A stretch of 16,531 nucleotides of DNA. It comes from Betaproteobacteria bacterium. GTDB taxonomy: Bacteria; Pseudomonadota; Gammaproteobacteria; Burkholderiales; Casimicrobiaceae. A program made the position numbers and the translations under genes. Under the pieces are notes generated by a model. That model was not told where the DNA came from. It was given only the letters and a program-made list of their open reading frames with translations, and searched no databases. Positions 1 to 9,850 of the stretch are shown piece after piece; position 1 is the stretch's first letter; every line of letters starts with the position of its first letter. Where the stretch lies: positions 1-16,531 of the forward strand of contig VBCL01000091.1 in the NCBI GenBank assembly GCA_005888865.1. The letters run 5' to 3'.

Positions 1-1022
1 TCCGCCGCACGCTGGCACTGCTCGCGCGTGACGTCGAGATGAGTCACCGCCCGCACGACGCGCGGACCGAAGGCGAAGATGAGCACGCCGCGCTCCTTGG
101 CGCGGGTCACCACCGTGGGGGCATCGGGTGCATCGGGAGCGAGGCTGAAGACGAGGATGTTGGTCTGCGCCGCGGCAAGGTCGATCACCACGCGCTTGCT
201 CCCGGCGAGACGTTCGGCGATGAGCCGCGCGTTGGCGTGGTCCTCGGCCAGCCGGTCCATGTGCCGGTCCAGCGCGTAGAGGCCGGCGGCCGCGAAGATG
301 CCGACCTGACGCATCGCGCCACCCGACATCCGCCGATAGCGGATTGATCTCTCGATGAGCGCGCGCGATCCTGCGAGCAGCGAGCCGCCCGGCGCGCCCA
401 GGCCTTTGGACAGCGCGACGGCGACCAGATCGAAAGGTGCCGCGAGCTCGGCGAGCGGGCGATGGCTCGCGATCGCGACATTCCACAACCGCGCGCCGTC
501 GAGAAACGTCGCAATCTCGCGCTCGCGCGCCGCCGCGCAGATGCGCTCGATTTCCGCTTGCGGGAAGATCACCCCGCCCGCGCGGTTGTGCGTGTTCTCG
601 ATCTCGACCAGCGTCGTCGGCGGATAGATGACATGGTTGCGGGGCTTGCACGCGGCGACGAACGCCTCCGCCGTGAACACGCCGCGCGCGCCGACCTCGG
701 TGAACTGGACGCCCGCGTTCGCTGCCCCCGCGCCGGTCTCGTGCCAGACCGCATGGCTTTCCGAACTGACGATGATGTCGTCGCCAGGCCGCGTGAGCAC
801 GCGCAGCGCGACCTGATTGGCCATCGTTCCCGACGGCAGCCACAGCGCGGCCTCCTTGCCCAGCAAGCTGGCTACGCGCCGCTGCAGCTCGTTCGAGGTC
901 GGATCCTCCCCGTATTGATCGTCGCCCACCGGCGCGACGGCCATCGCCTCGCGCATGGCGGCCGTCGGCCGGGTGACGGTATCCGAGCGAAGGTCGATCG
1001 CGGGCTCGTGCGTCTGAACCAT
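1..1022 (-). CDS. ltaE: Low-specificity L-threonine aldolase, 3' end outside window
   Basis: A PLP enzyme of the threonine aldolase/beta-eliminating lyase family, which cleaves L-threonine or L-allo-threonine to glycine and acetaldehyde in the cytoplasm. Seen in the sequence: an N-terminal DLRSDTVTRPT motif (residues 10-20), ENTHNRAGG in the middle (family form ENTHN-x-x-GG), and SKGLGAPGGS, whose Lys206 is the expected Schiff-base lysine. The 340 visible codons are close to the usual family length of about 340-350, so only a few residues are missing beyond position 1. ATG at 1022 is chosen because GAGGAGA (plus-strand 1029-1035) lies 6 nt upstream and the family N-terminus follows directly. 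It lies 61 nt downstream of ptrB on the same strand and may share its transcript. The family is certain; the exact substrate stereopreference is not. Confidence 0.93.
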   Translation of the reverse strand, partial: MVQTHEPAIDLRSDTVTRPTAAMREAMAVAPVGDDQYGEDPTSNELQRRVASLLGKEAALWLPSGTMANQVALRVLTRPGDDIIVSSESHAVWHETGAGAANAGVQFTEVGARGVFTAEAFVAACKPRNHVIYPPTTLVEIENTHNRAGGVIFPQAEIERICAAAREREIATFLDGARLWNVAIASHRPLAELAAPFDLVAVALSKGLGAPGGSLLAGSRALIERSIRYRRMSGGAMRQVGIFAAAGLYALDRHMDRLAEDHANARLIAERLAGSKRVVIDLAAAQTNILVFSLAPDAPDAPTVVTRAKERGVLIFAFGPRVVRAVTHLDVTREQCQRAA

Positions 1023-1028
1023 CAGGTG

Positions 1029-1035
1029 TCTCCTC
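1029..1035 (-). promoter_or_regulatory. Ribosome binding site of threonine aldolase
   Basis: Read on the minus strand this is GAGGAGA, 6 nt before the ATG at 1022. It is one of the strongest Shine-Dalgarno matches in the leftward block and fixes the start. Confidence 0.7.
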
Positions 1036-1083
1036 GGTATTGCTCCATAGCGTGATTGTCGCGATTCCTCATCGTAAGCGCCA

Positions 1084-3189
1084 TCATTCCCGCACGCCGG
1101 CAAGGTCGAGGAAGAACGTGTACTCGCGGGCCGTCTCCTCCAGCCGCTCGAAGCGCCCGGATTTGCCGCTATGGCCCGCTTCCATGTTGATGTGGAAGAT
1201 CAGCGGATTGGAATCGGTCTTCCGCGCGCGCAATCGGGCGACGTACTTGGCGGGCTCGAAGTACTGCACCTGCGAATCCCATAGTCCCGCGGTGACCAGC
1301 ATCGGCGGATAGTCCCGGGCGGCGATGTTGTCGTAGGGCGAGTACGAAAGCAGGTAGTCATGGAACGCCCGGTCGCGCGGGTCCCCCCATTGCGTCCATT
1401 CGTTGGTGGTCAGCGGAATCGTCGGGTCGAGCATCGTGGTCACGACGTCGACGAAAGGCACGTGGAGTGCCATGCCGCGATATTTCATTCCCGCCTGATT
1501 CGCGACGACGCCCATGAGCAGGCCGCCCGCCGAACGGCCGACCGCAAAGACCTTGTCCTTCGCTCCGTACCCCGCAGCGATCAGGAAATCCGTGGCATCG
1601 ATGAAGTCGTTGAACGAGTTCATCTTGTGCAAAAGCTTGCCATCCTCGTACCAGCCCTGGCCGAGCTCCGCGCCGCCGCGCACGTGCGCGATGGCGACCA
1701 CGAAACCGCGATCGAGCAGCGACACCCGACTGCTGTTGAAGTATGGATCGGACGAGTAGCCGTAGGAGCCGTAACCGATCACGTACAGCGGTGCCGTCCC
1801 GTCGCGTCGAAAGCGATCCTTGCGATAGGCGACCGACACTGGAATTCGCCTGCTATCGCGCGCGGGCGCCCACAGCCGTTCACTCGCGTACGCTGCGGGA
1901 TCGTAGCCGATGACGGGTTGCTGTTTGCGCAGCAGGCGGCTGCCGGTCGCGAGCTCGACATCGAAGGTCCTGATCGGGGTCGTCAGCGACGTGTAGGTGC
2001 AGCGCACGAACGGCGATGAGGGATCGGGGTTGGCTTCGAGCGCCGTCGTCGACGCCTGCTCGTCGGCGGCGACGACGAACGGCGCGCTCCCGTCGTTGCG
2101 AATCAGGACCACGCGCTTGGTCGCATCGACGCGTTCTTCGACGGCGATGGCGTTGTCGAAAAGCGCAAACGCGTCGACCGCCGCCTCGTCGCGCGGCGGA
2201 ACGATGTTCTTCCACCGTGCCCGATCGGCCGGGGCATCTTCGGGCGCCTCGACCAGTCGGAAGTTGAGCGCGTTGTCGTTGGTGCGGACCACCCAGCGCC
2301 CGCGCAGATGATCGGCGTAGTTTCGCAGGCCGGGCCTGCGCGGAAGCACGACCTCCGGCGCTGAGGCCGGCACGTCCGCGGGTACGGCCAGGATCTCGGT
2401 GGTGTGGAACCCGCCGACCTCGATGATGACGTACTTGCGCGATGCGCTCCTTGCGATGTCGGTGAAAAGGGTCTTGTCCTCTTCGTCGTAGACCAGGGAA
2501 TCGGTGCTCTCGTCGCTGCCCACGACGTGCCGGTACACCGGGCCGCTCTGCAGGAGCTGGGGATCCTGCTTGATGTAGAAGACGGTCCTGCTGTCGTTGG
2601 CCCAGACGACGGATTCGAGCACACCCTGGATCGACTCCTGAAGGACCTCGCCGCTCGCCAGATTCTTGAAGCGCAGCGTGCTCATTCGACGCCCGACCGT
2701 ATCCTCGGTCCAGGCGAGCCACTCGCGATCCGGGCTCACTGTGACCTCGCCGGCGCTGTAGTACGGCTTGCCGGCCGCTCGCGCCGGTAAATCGAGCATC
2801 GTCTCGATAGGGGCGGCGAAATCCTGCCGCTGCGGCGTGCCGCGCTGGCGCAACAGCACCGGGTACTCCGCGCCGGCATCGAAGCGCCGCCAATACCAGT
2901 AGCCGTTGTCGTACGACGGCGCCGTGCTGTCATCCTCCTTGATCCGGGCGCGCATTTCCGCGATCAGTTTTTCCTGCAGCGGTCTCAAGTGGGCGAGAGT
3001 CGAGGCCGCGTACGCATTCTCGGCGTCGAGGTACTCGATCACCTCGGTCCGCTTGGACTTCGCGTCGTCGTCGCGGATCCAGTAGTACTCGTCGATGCGA
3101 TCGCCGTGAGGGCTCTCGACGACGCGCGGGATCGGTGTCGCGACCGGGGGTGAAGAGTCGGGCATGTCAGGGACTTGGGCAGGGTTCAT
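1084..3189 (-). CDS. ptrB: Oligopeptidase B (S9A prolyl oligopeptidase family)
   Basis: A cytosolic serine peptidase that normally cuts short peptides after Arg or Lys. The 701-residue length fits oligopeptidase B (E. coli PtrB 686). The N-terminal half (about residues 15-420) is the beta-propeller and opens with DEYYWIRDD. The C-terminal alpha/beta-hydrolase domain carries HVRGGAELGQGWYEDGK and the nucleophile motif GRSAGG. The catalytic triad is Ser553, Asp638 (GLWDSQ) and His673 (AGHSGKSG). The spacings of 85 and 35 residues match the Ser532/Asp617/His652 triad of E. coli PtrB. The motif is GRSAGG rather than the GGSAGG common in this family. In the S1 region (LTTNEWTQWGDP) Glu597 is kept, but the position expected to hold a second acidic residue is Thr599. 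The start is ATG 3189; Met9 is a weaker alternative, and neither has a good RBS. Its spacing from mdoH and the hairpin between them suggest its own promoter. Confidence 0.95.
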   Translation of the reverse strand: MNPAQVPDMPDSSPPVATPIPRVVESPHGDRIDEYYWIRDDDAKSKRTEVIEYLDAENAYAASTLAHLRPLQEKLIAEMRARIKEDDSTAPSYDNGYWYWRRFDAGAEYPVLLRQRGTPQRQDFAAPIETMLDLPARAAGKPYYSAGEVTVSPDREWLAWTEDTVGRRMSTLRFKNLASGEVLQESIQGVLESVVWANDSRTVFYIKQDPQLLQSGPVYRHVVGSDESTDSLVYDEEDKTLFTDIARSASRKYVIIEVGGFHTTEILAVPADVPASAPEVVLPRRPGLRNYADHLRGRWVVRTNDNALNFRLVEAPEDAPADRARWKNIVPPRDEAAVDAFALFDNAIAVEERVDATKRVVLIRNDGSAPFVVAADEQASTTALEANPDPSSPFVRCTYTSLTTPIRTFDVELATGSRLLRKQQPVIGYDPAAYASERLWAPARDSRRIPVSVAYRKDRFRRDGTAPLYVIGYGSYGYSSDPYFNSSRVSLLDRGFVVAIAHVRGGAELGQGWYEDGKLLHKMNSFNDFIDATDFLIAAGYGAKDKVFAVGRSAGGLLMGVVANQAGMKYRGMALHVPFVDVVTTMLDPTIPLTTNEWTQWGDPRDRAFHDYLLSYSPYDNIAARDYPPMLVTAGLWDSQVQYFEPAKYVARLRARKTDSNPLIFHINMEAGHSGKSGRFERLEETAREYTFFLDLAGVRE

Positions 3190-3240
3190 CGAGCACGCTG
3201 CTATGAGTCACAAGGTGACGGCCTTGACAGGCAGGAGTAG

Positions 3241-3267
3241 GCGCCTCTCGCGCGCGGAGAGAGGCGC
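3241..3267 (-). terminator. Hairpin downstream of mdoH, possible terminator without a U-tract
   Basis: A perfect 9-bp inverted repeat, GCGCCTCTC (3241-3249) and GAGAGGCGC (3259-3267), with a 9-nt loop. It begins 20 nt past the mdoH stop, where a terminator or 3'-end-stabilising hairpin would sit. No T-run follows on either strand, so it is not a canonical intrinsic terminator. It may pause RNA polymerase or protect the mdoGH mRNA end, and it separates mdoH from ptrB. Confidence 0.45.
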
Positions 3268-3287
3268 TGCTGCTCGCCCGCATTGCT

Positions 3288-5771
3288 TCACGCCGCGCCG
3301 AGCGCTACCTGCATTTCGGCGCCGCTGTTGTTTGCGGCGGGGTGCGACCCGCCGATCGCGCCGCCCCAGGATGGATGGGCATCGTCCGATGTCCATACCG
3401 CAGCATGCAGCTCCGACAGCGCGTCGTGATCGCCGATGATCCGCATTTTATGTGGCTCCGCGAGCGCGTCCGGGCCGCCGACGAGCGCGGCGCGGATCAA
3501 CTCGCAGATCAGGGCGTTGAGCACCGGATCGACGACCGCATCGGCGAATCCCGGCGTCGGTGCGAGGCGGCCGGCGCTCATGACCGCGGCGCGGATTTCC
3601 GGCGGCGGATTCAGTTCCTCCGGGATGACGAACAGGCGTGCCGCGCGGAGCCGCCGTCCGACCGACACGCGGCTCGTATACACCGATACCGGTATCGACA
3701 CGATCAGCGCTCCGGCGATCGGCAGGAGCCACCACAGGAAAGACGGGTTCAGCCACGCGACGCCGCCGGCCCACAGCACGCCGAGCAGCGTGTGCGAGCC
3801 GTGCTTCTGCACCGCTTCGCCCCAGGTCGTCTCTGCGTCCTGGCGCGGCGGTGATTTCCACTGCAGCTTCAAACCGAGGAACGCGAGCACCACGAATCGG
3901 GTGTGGAAGAGCATCCGTATCGGCGCGAGCAAGGCAGAGAGCAGCATTTCACTCGCCACGCTCAGGCCCAGTCGAGCGGTGCCGCCGAAGCGACCCGGGC
4001 CGCGCACGGCAACCACCAGCATGCTGAGCACCTTCGGCAGGAATAGCAGCGTCGCTGTAGCGCCGAAGAGCGCGATCGCCCATTCCGGGTGCCATTCCGG
4101 CCAGAGGGGAAAGAGCTGATAGGGTCGCAGGAAATACTTCGGCTCGCTCAAGGCGTGCACCGCCAGCAGCGCCGTGGACAGAATCAAAAATGCGAACCAC
4201 AGCAGCGCCGAGACGTACGCCATTACTCCGCTCATGAATACGGCGCGATGCGCGACGTGCAGTCCCTTGAGCATGAACAGGCGGAAGTTCATCAGGTTGC
4301 CCTGGCACCAGCGACGGTCGCGCTTGAGCTCGTCGACGAGATTCGGCGGCATCTCCTCGTAGCTGCCGCGCAAGTCGTAGACGATCCACACCGCCCACCC
4401 GGCACGGCGCATCAGCGCTGCTTCGACGAAGTCGTGCGACAGGATCTCGCCGGAAAGGCTGCCGCGTCCCGGCAGGCGACGCAGAGCGCAGTAGCGCATG
4501 AATGGCGCGACGCGAATGATCGCATTGTGTCCCCAGTAGTGCGATTCGCCGAGCTGCCAGAAGTGGAGCCCTGCGGTGAACAGCGGGCCGTACACGCGAT
4601 TCGCAAATTGCTGGACTCGCGCATACATCGTGTCGCGGCCGGCGGCGCGCGGCGCGGTCTGGATGATTCCCGCGCCGGGGTTCGCTTCCATCAGGCGCAC
4701 GAGCCGGGTCAAACACTCTCCGCTCATCACGCTGTCGGCGTCCAGCACCACCATGTACCGGTAATTCCGCCCCCAGCGCCGGCAGAAATCCGCGATGTTT
4801 CCGCTCTTGCGCTTGATGCGATGCCGCCGCCAGCGATAGAAAACGTGTCCGAAGCCGACCGCGCCGCAGAGCGCGAGCCAGGCGTCGATCTCGGCCACCC
4901 GTGTATCCGGATCGCTGGTATCGGAGAGAACGAAGAAATCGAAGTACGCGAGCTCGCCGGTCCTGGCGACCGAATCGTGCGTGGCCTGCAACCCGGCAAA
5001 AACCCGAGCCACGTTCTCATTGCGGATCGGCATGACGATCGCGGCGCGGACATCGGCGTCCAGCGGTGCGTCGGCCGCGGCCGTGCGCGAAATCGCGAAC
5101 TGGTCCCCACCCAGCAGCTGGAGGACGAAGCCCGCGATCGCGGTCCAGAATCCGCCCGAAACCCAGGCGAAGAGAATCGCGAACAGGATCAGCATCATGA
5201 TCTCGAGCGGTTGCTGCCCGTGATACGGCAGCACCGCGACCATGAAATTCGTAGCGATGTAGGTCTGCGCGACCACAAGCCCGAGCAGGACGACGCGCCG
5301 GAAGGTGCCGACCGCATGCCAGTGGCCCTGCGGGTCGGGCGAAGCGGCGCCGCCCTGCAAGCCCCGACCCGCTCCGGGAGCCGCTTCGCGCACGGCGCGT
5401 ACGCGGGCGAAGGGCCCGCGCGTCCAGGGCGGCGGAACCATCGAGCTCCGGGCGAGCGGTGGCGCCGTGGGCAGCCGCTCGCGACCGTGCGCATCGAGCA
5501 CGAGCGGTGCATCCGCACCGGCCACGGCGAGCCTTCGCCGGATCGACGCGCGCGCGGGATCGACGGCAGCTGCGCTGCCCGCGAGGGCGCGATGCAGGGC
5601 GGCGAAGTCCTCGCGCGGACCGCGGCTCGTATCCGCACCATCGGGGGCGAGCGTCGCCAGCAATTCGCCCCGCTCGGCGGTGGACAGTCTCAGCCGGTCG
5701 AGGTAGCGGATGGACGCGGCGAGCGCCGTCCGCCGATCTTCTGTGAGCCCCGCTGGGCTACGGTCGTTCAC
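3288..5771 (-). CDS. mdoH: Glucan biosynthesis glucosyltransferase H (MdoH/OpgH)
   Basis: An inner-membrane GT2 glycosyltransferase that polymerises UDP-glucose into the beta-1,2-glucan backbone of osmoregulated periplasmic glucans and exports it. The 827 residues compare with 847 in E. coli. Seen in the sequence: a hydrophilic N-terminus to about residue 155; two membrane segments near 158-182 and 188-221; a cytoplasmic catalytic domain from about 243 (AIVMPIRNEN) with the metal/UDP motif DAD (344-346), HDF (446-448) and RRWCQG (486-491); then hydrophobic segments near 510-540, 563-588, 605-635 and 662-698; and a cytoplasmic C-terminus. The start is GTG at 5771, set by GAGGA (plus-strand 5777-5781) 5 nt upstream. 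It lies 24 nt after the mdoG stop, forming the classic mdoGH operon. The gene is intact, with all GT2 motifs present. Confidence 0.96.
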   Translation of the reverse strand: MNDRSPAGLTEDRRTALAASIRYLDRLRLSTAERGELLATLAPDGADTSRGPREDFAALHRALAGSAAAVDPARASIRRRLAVAGADAPLVLDAHGRERLPTAPPLARSSMVPPPWTRGPFARVRAVREAAPGAGRGLQGGAASPDPQGHWHAVGTFRRVVLLGLVVAQTYIATNFMVAVLPYHGQQPLEIMMLILFAILFAWVSGGFWTAIAGFVLQLLGGDQFAISRTAAADAPLDADVRAAIVMPIRNENVARVFAGLQATHDSVARTGELAYFDFFVLSDTSDPDTRVAEIDAWLALCGAVGFGHVFYRWRRHRIKRKSGNIADFCRRWGRNYRYMVVLDADSVMSGECLTRLVRLMEANPGAGIIQTAPRAAGRDTMYARVQQFANRVYGPLFTAGLHFWQLGESHYWGHNAIIRVAPFMRYCALRRLPGRGSLSGEILSHDFVEAALMRRAGWAVWIVYDLRGSYEEMPPNLVDELKRDRRWCQGNLMNFRLFMLKGLHVAHRAVFMSGVMAYVSALLWFAFLILSTALLAVHALSEPKYFLRPYQLFPLWPEWHPEWAIALFGATATLLFLPKVLSMLVVAVRGPGRFGGTARLGLSVASEMLLSALLAPIRMLFHTRFVVLAFLGLKLQWKSPPRQDAETTWGEAVQKHGSHTLLGVLWAGGVAWLNPSFLWWLLPIAGALIVSIPVSVYTSRVSVGRRLRAARLFVIPEELNPPPEIRAAVMSAGRLAPTPGFADAVVDPVLNALICELIRAALVGGPDALAEPHKMRIIGDHDALSELHAAVWTSDDAHPSWGGAIGGSHPAANNSGAEMQVALGAA

Positions 5772-5776
5772 ACAGG

Positions 5777-5781
5777 TCCTC
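5777..5781 (-). promoter_or_regulatory. Ribosome binding site fixing the GTG start of mdoH
   Basis: GAGGA on the minus strand, 5 nt before GTG at 5771. There is no ATG nearby in frame, so this site supports a GTG start (V/M-N-D-R). It lies in the short gap between mdoG and mdoH. Confidence 0.65.
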
Positions 5782-5795
5782 GTGTTGGGCCAGAT

Positions 5796-7321
5796 CTAGT
5801 CGGGCGGCAGGACGTAGCTCCACGTTTCCGAAAGTGTACTCGTTCGAGTCCGCAGGTATGCCCGCAGTTCGAGCGGTTTTGCGTTATCGGTGCGCGTGAC
5901 GCGGAGCGCGATCCGCCAGCCTCCGCTTGCGTCATTGCGGTGCGTGACGACTTCCCGCACTTCGGCGTTCGAGTCCGCGGTCACGATACCCTCGACTTCG
6001 GCATCGGCAGGAAGCTTGCGCAGCGCAGGGCCATCGAAATCGATGACCAGCCCAAGGCTGCCGTCGTCGTTGCGCGTGTAGCCGCGGCCCCGCCGCGTTT
6101 GCGTCACCCACGCCGAAGGCGGGCGGATCGGCGGATCCTTCTGCCACAGAAGGCGGTATTCGAAGTCCAGTGGCGTCTTGGGCGGAGGAGGCGCGTCGGG
6201 CACCCAATAGGCAACGATGTTGTCGTTGGTTTCGTCGGGGCTGGGGATCTGGACCAGTTCCACGCGTCCGGCGCCCCAGTTGCCTCGGGCCTGCACCCAT
6301 GCGCTCGGGCGCTGGTCATAGCGCGCCTCGAGATCCTCGTAATGGTTGAAATCCCTGTCGCGCTGCATGACGCCGAAGCCGACCGGATTATTCAGCGCGA
6401 ACGACGTCACCAGCAGTCGCTTCGGGTTGACCAGCGGCCGCCAGATCCATTCGCCGGTGCCCGACTGGATCGACAGGCCGTCGGAATCGTGGACCTCGGG
6501 CCGGTAGTCGTCGCGCGCCGAGCGCTGATTCTCGCCGAAGAAATACATCGTGGTGAGCGGCGCCAGCCCAAGCCGACTCACATTCTCGCGCATGAACAGA
6601 CGCGTCTTGACCTCGACCACGGTCTCGGTCCCCGGCCTCAGCACGAAGCGGTATGCACCGCTCGTGCGTCGGGAGTCGAGCAGTGCGTAGATCGTGAGCT
6701 CGGTCGCCGTGGGCGCCGGCCGCTCGATCCAGAATTCGACGAACTCGGGGAATTCCTCGCCCGAGGCAAGCCCCGTATCGATCGCGAGCCCTCGCGCGGA
6801 GATGCCGTAGACCTGACCCTTGCCCAGCGCACGGAAGTAGCTCGCGCCCAGAAAGACCAGAACTTCATCCTTGTACTTCTGTGTGTTGAGCGGATAGTGC
6901 ACGCGAAAGCCCGCGAAACCGAGGCCGCTCATTCGCTGCGGATTGAATTTGTTGCTGCCGTAATCGAACAGCGCCGGGTCGAAACGAATTTCGCGCGTGG
7001 TATTGCCGCTGAGCTCGTTGATGCGCACGGGATGATCGAAGTACAGGCCCGGGTGGAAGAACGCGACTTCGAACGGCAGCTTGGCGTCACGCCAGAGCGC
7101 ACGGTCGGGCTTGAACCGGATGTCGCGGAAGTGGTCGTAGTCGATGCCCTGCAGCTCCTTGGGAAGCTCGACCTTCTGAGGCCGGTAGGGCTGCGCCGCA
7201 AGTTGCTGCGCGCGATGCGCCACTTCGTCGAAGTCGAAGCCGAGCGCGGACCACGACGTCAGCGCAGCGAGCAGCGCGATGGCCGCGGCTCGACCGTGTC
7301 GCTTCGTCGATGCGACGGCCG

Positions 7322-7325
<4 letters not shown>
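5796..7325 (-). CDS. mdoG: Periplasmic glucan biosynthesis protein G (MdoG/OpgG)
   Basis: A periplasmic protein required for osmoregulated periplasmic glucan backbone formation; the OpgG/OpgD family is now linked to beta-1,2-glucan-cleaving activity. The frame stays open upstream into egtB, but the real start is inferred to be GTG 7325. From there the protein is 509 residues, close to E. coli MdoG (511). It begins with a signal peptide: basic TKRHGR, a hydrophobic AAAIALLAAL core, and likely cleavage after about Gly29 before FDFDEVAHRAQ. The mature protein shows family segments such as LPFEVAFFHPG, RFDPALFDYG, EFWIERPAP, YFFGENQR, EWIWRPLVNP and WVQARGNWGAG. The GTG overlaps the egtB TGA stop as GTGA, suggesting translational coupling; the RBS inside the egtB end is weak. 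mdoH follows after 24 nt. I did not assign a catalytic residue. Confidence 0.95.
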
Positions 7326-8611
<1,286 letters not shown>

Positions 8612-8663
8612 CGGTCGATCCGGTTATTGTTCTTGGATGTCGCGCGATGCACGACGTTCGAAG

Positions 8664-9756
8664 TCAGCCTTTGTCCTGCGGCGGTTGCGTGAAAGTCGGC
8701 ATGGGCTCGTAGTCCACCTGCACGCGCGGGTGACCGGCAACGCATTCGCCGATGATGCCGGCGCGCTCGAACCCTTCGCGCCGAAAGACCGCGAGTACCG
8801 CAGCCGCGGCGTCCGGCGCGCAGGCCACGAGGAGTCCCCCGGAGGTCTGCGGGTCGGTCAGGAGCGCCCGCTCGGCGTCGCCGAGCGCGCCGGCCAACGC
8901 GACGTCCTCGCCATAGCTTGCCCAGTTGCGGGACGAGGCACCCGTCACGCTGCCTTCGCGCGCGAGCTCGACCACGCCCGGATGCAGCGGTAACCGGTCG
9001 AACGCGACTCGTGCGGCCACTCCCGAGGCGCGGCAGACTTCGAGCAGGTGACCGAGCAAGCCGAAGCCGGTGACGTCGGTCAGCGCATGCACGGTCTCAC
9101 TCCGGCCGAGCGCAATACCCGGCGTGTTGAGCTGGGTGGTGCTCGCCAACGTAGCCTTCGGCATTCAGCCGCGCCTTTTTCAACGCCGCACTGTAGACGC
9201 CGACACCCAGCGGCTTGCCCAGGATCAACGTGTCGCCCGGACGCGCTCCGGCGTTGCGCTTGAGATGCTTCGGGTCGACCAGCCCGATCGCCACCAGCCC
9301 GTAGATCGGCTCGACCGAGTCGATGCTGTGGCCGCCCGCGATCGGAATCCCGGCTTTGGTGCAGATCGATTCGCCGCCCTCGAGAACCAAACGCATCGTC
9401 TCGACCGGCAGCTTGTCGAGCGGCATGCCGACCAGGGCGAGGGCGAACAGCGGTGTGGCGCCCATCGCATAGACATCGGAGAGCGCGTTGGTCGCGGCGA
9501 TCGCGCCGAAGTCGAACGGATCGTCGACGATCGGCATGAAGAAATCGGTGGTGGCGACGACCGCCTGCGAGGCGTTGATCTGGTAGACGGCGGCGTCATC
9601 CGCGGTTTCTACGCCCACCAGAAGCTGCGCTGGCAGGAACCCGGGCGCCGAGCGGGCGAGGAGCTCCCGCAGCATGGCGGGCGCGATCTTGCAGCCGCAG
9701 CCGCCACCATGGCTGAACTGGGTGAGCCGAAGCGCGGCGCGGTCGGGGGCGTTCAT
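8664..9756 (-). pseudogene. selD: Selenide, water dikinase (selenophosphate synthetase) with internal frameshift
   Basis: SelD makes selenophosphate from selenide and ATP for selenocysteine, 2-selenouridine or selenoneine pathways. The first frame (from ATG 9756) carries FSHGGGCGCKIAP with catalytic Cys20 and Lys23, the ATP/Mg motif TADDAAVY, TTDFFMPIVDDP, AGGHSID and GKPLGVGV. It is homologous to about GY (residues 201-202), then reads nonsense to a TGA at 9097-9099. Homology resumes in the +1 frame at LASTTQLNTPG near 9149 and runs through LTDVTGFGLLGH and DPQTSGGLL to the stop at 8664. Joined, the two parts make about 363 residues; about 345-350 is usual. Three residues seem missing at the junction, so an 8-nt deletion fits. 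The gene is either truly broken or carries an assembly error. GTG 9774 is an alternative start but lies too close to the likely promoter. An internal ATG at 9164 could start the second part. Confidence 0.88.
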
Positions 9757-9789
9757 TGCTTCACTGCTTCGCACGTCTTGGGACTCGCC

Positions 9790-9816
9790 ATTCTAACCCG
9801 AGCCCGCCCCTGTCAT
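9790..9816 (-). promoter_or_regulatory. Candidate sigma-70 promoter for selD
   Basis: On the minus strand the -10 candidate is TAGAAT (plus-strand 9790-9795, 5 of 6 matches). Upstream lies ATGACA (9811-9816, 5 of 6 to TTGACA) at a short 15-bp spacing. A 17-bp spacing would instead use TTATGA, a weak match. The predicted start near 9783 leaves a leader of about 27 nt to ATG 9756. Prediction by eye only. Confidence 0.4.
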
Positions 9817-9819
9817 AAT
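9812..9819 (+). promoter_or_regulatory. Candidate extended -10 promoter for the RraA-like gene
   Basis: TGTCATAAT contains TG-n followed by CATAAT (5 of 6 to TATAAT), an extended -10 form that can work with a poor -35. TTCTAA, 17 bp upstream, matches only 3 of 6 positions. The ATG at 9851 lies 31 nt downstream. The element overlaps the proposed -35 of the divergent selD promoter. Confidence 0.4.
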
Positions 9820-9850
9820 GCGCCGCGATTCTTAAGCCAACGCGCAATCG

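Noticed and set aside
3207..3219. Palindrome GTCAC-AAG-GTGAC upstream of ptrB
   Set aside because: Arms of only 5 bp, no second copy and no clear promoter next to it; chance is a sufficient explanation.
3288..5771. mdoH as the missing selenosugar synthase (SenB) of a selenoneine cluster
   Set aside because: It is a full-length multi-spanning GT2 OpgH with all its family motifs and sits next to mdoG.
9176..9180. A5 run in selD as a programmed frameshift or homopolymer error site
   Set aside because: The second frame contains a TGA between this run and the point where homology resumes, so the shift must occur downstream of it.
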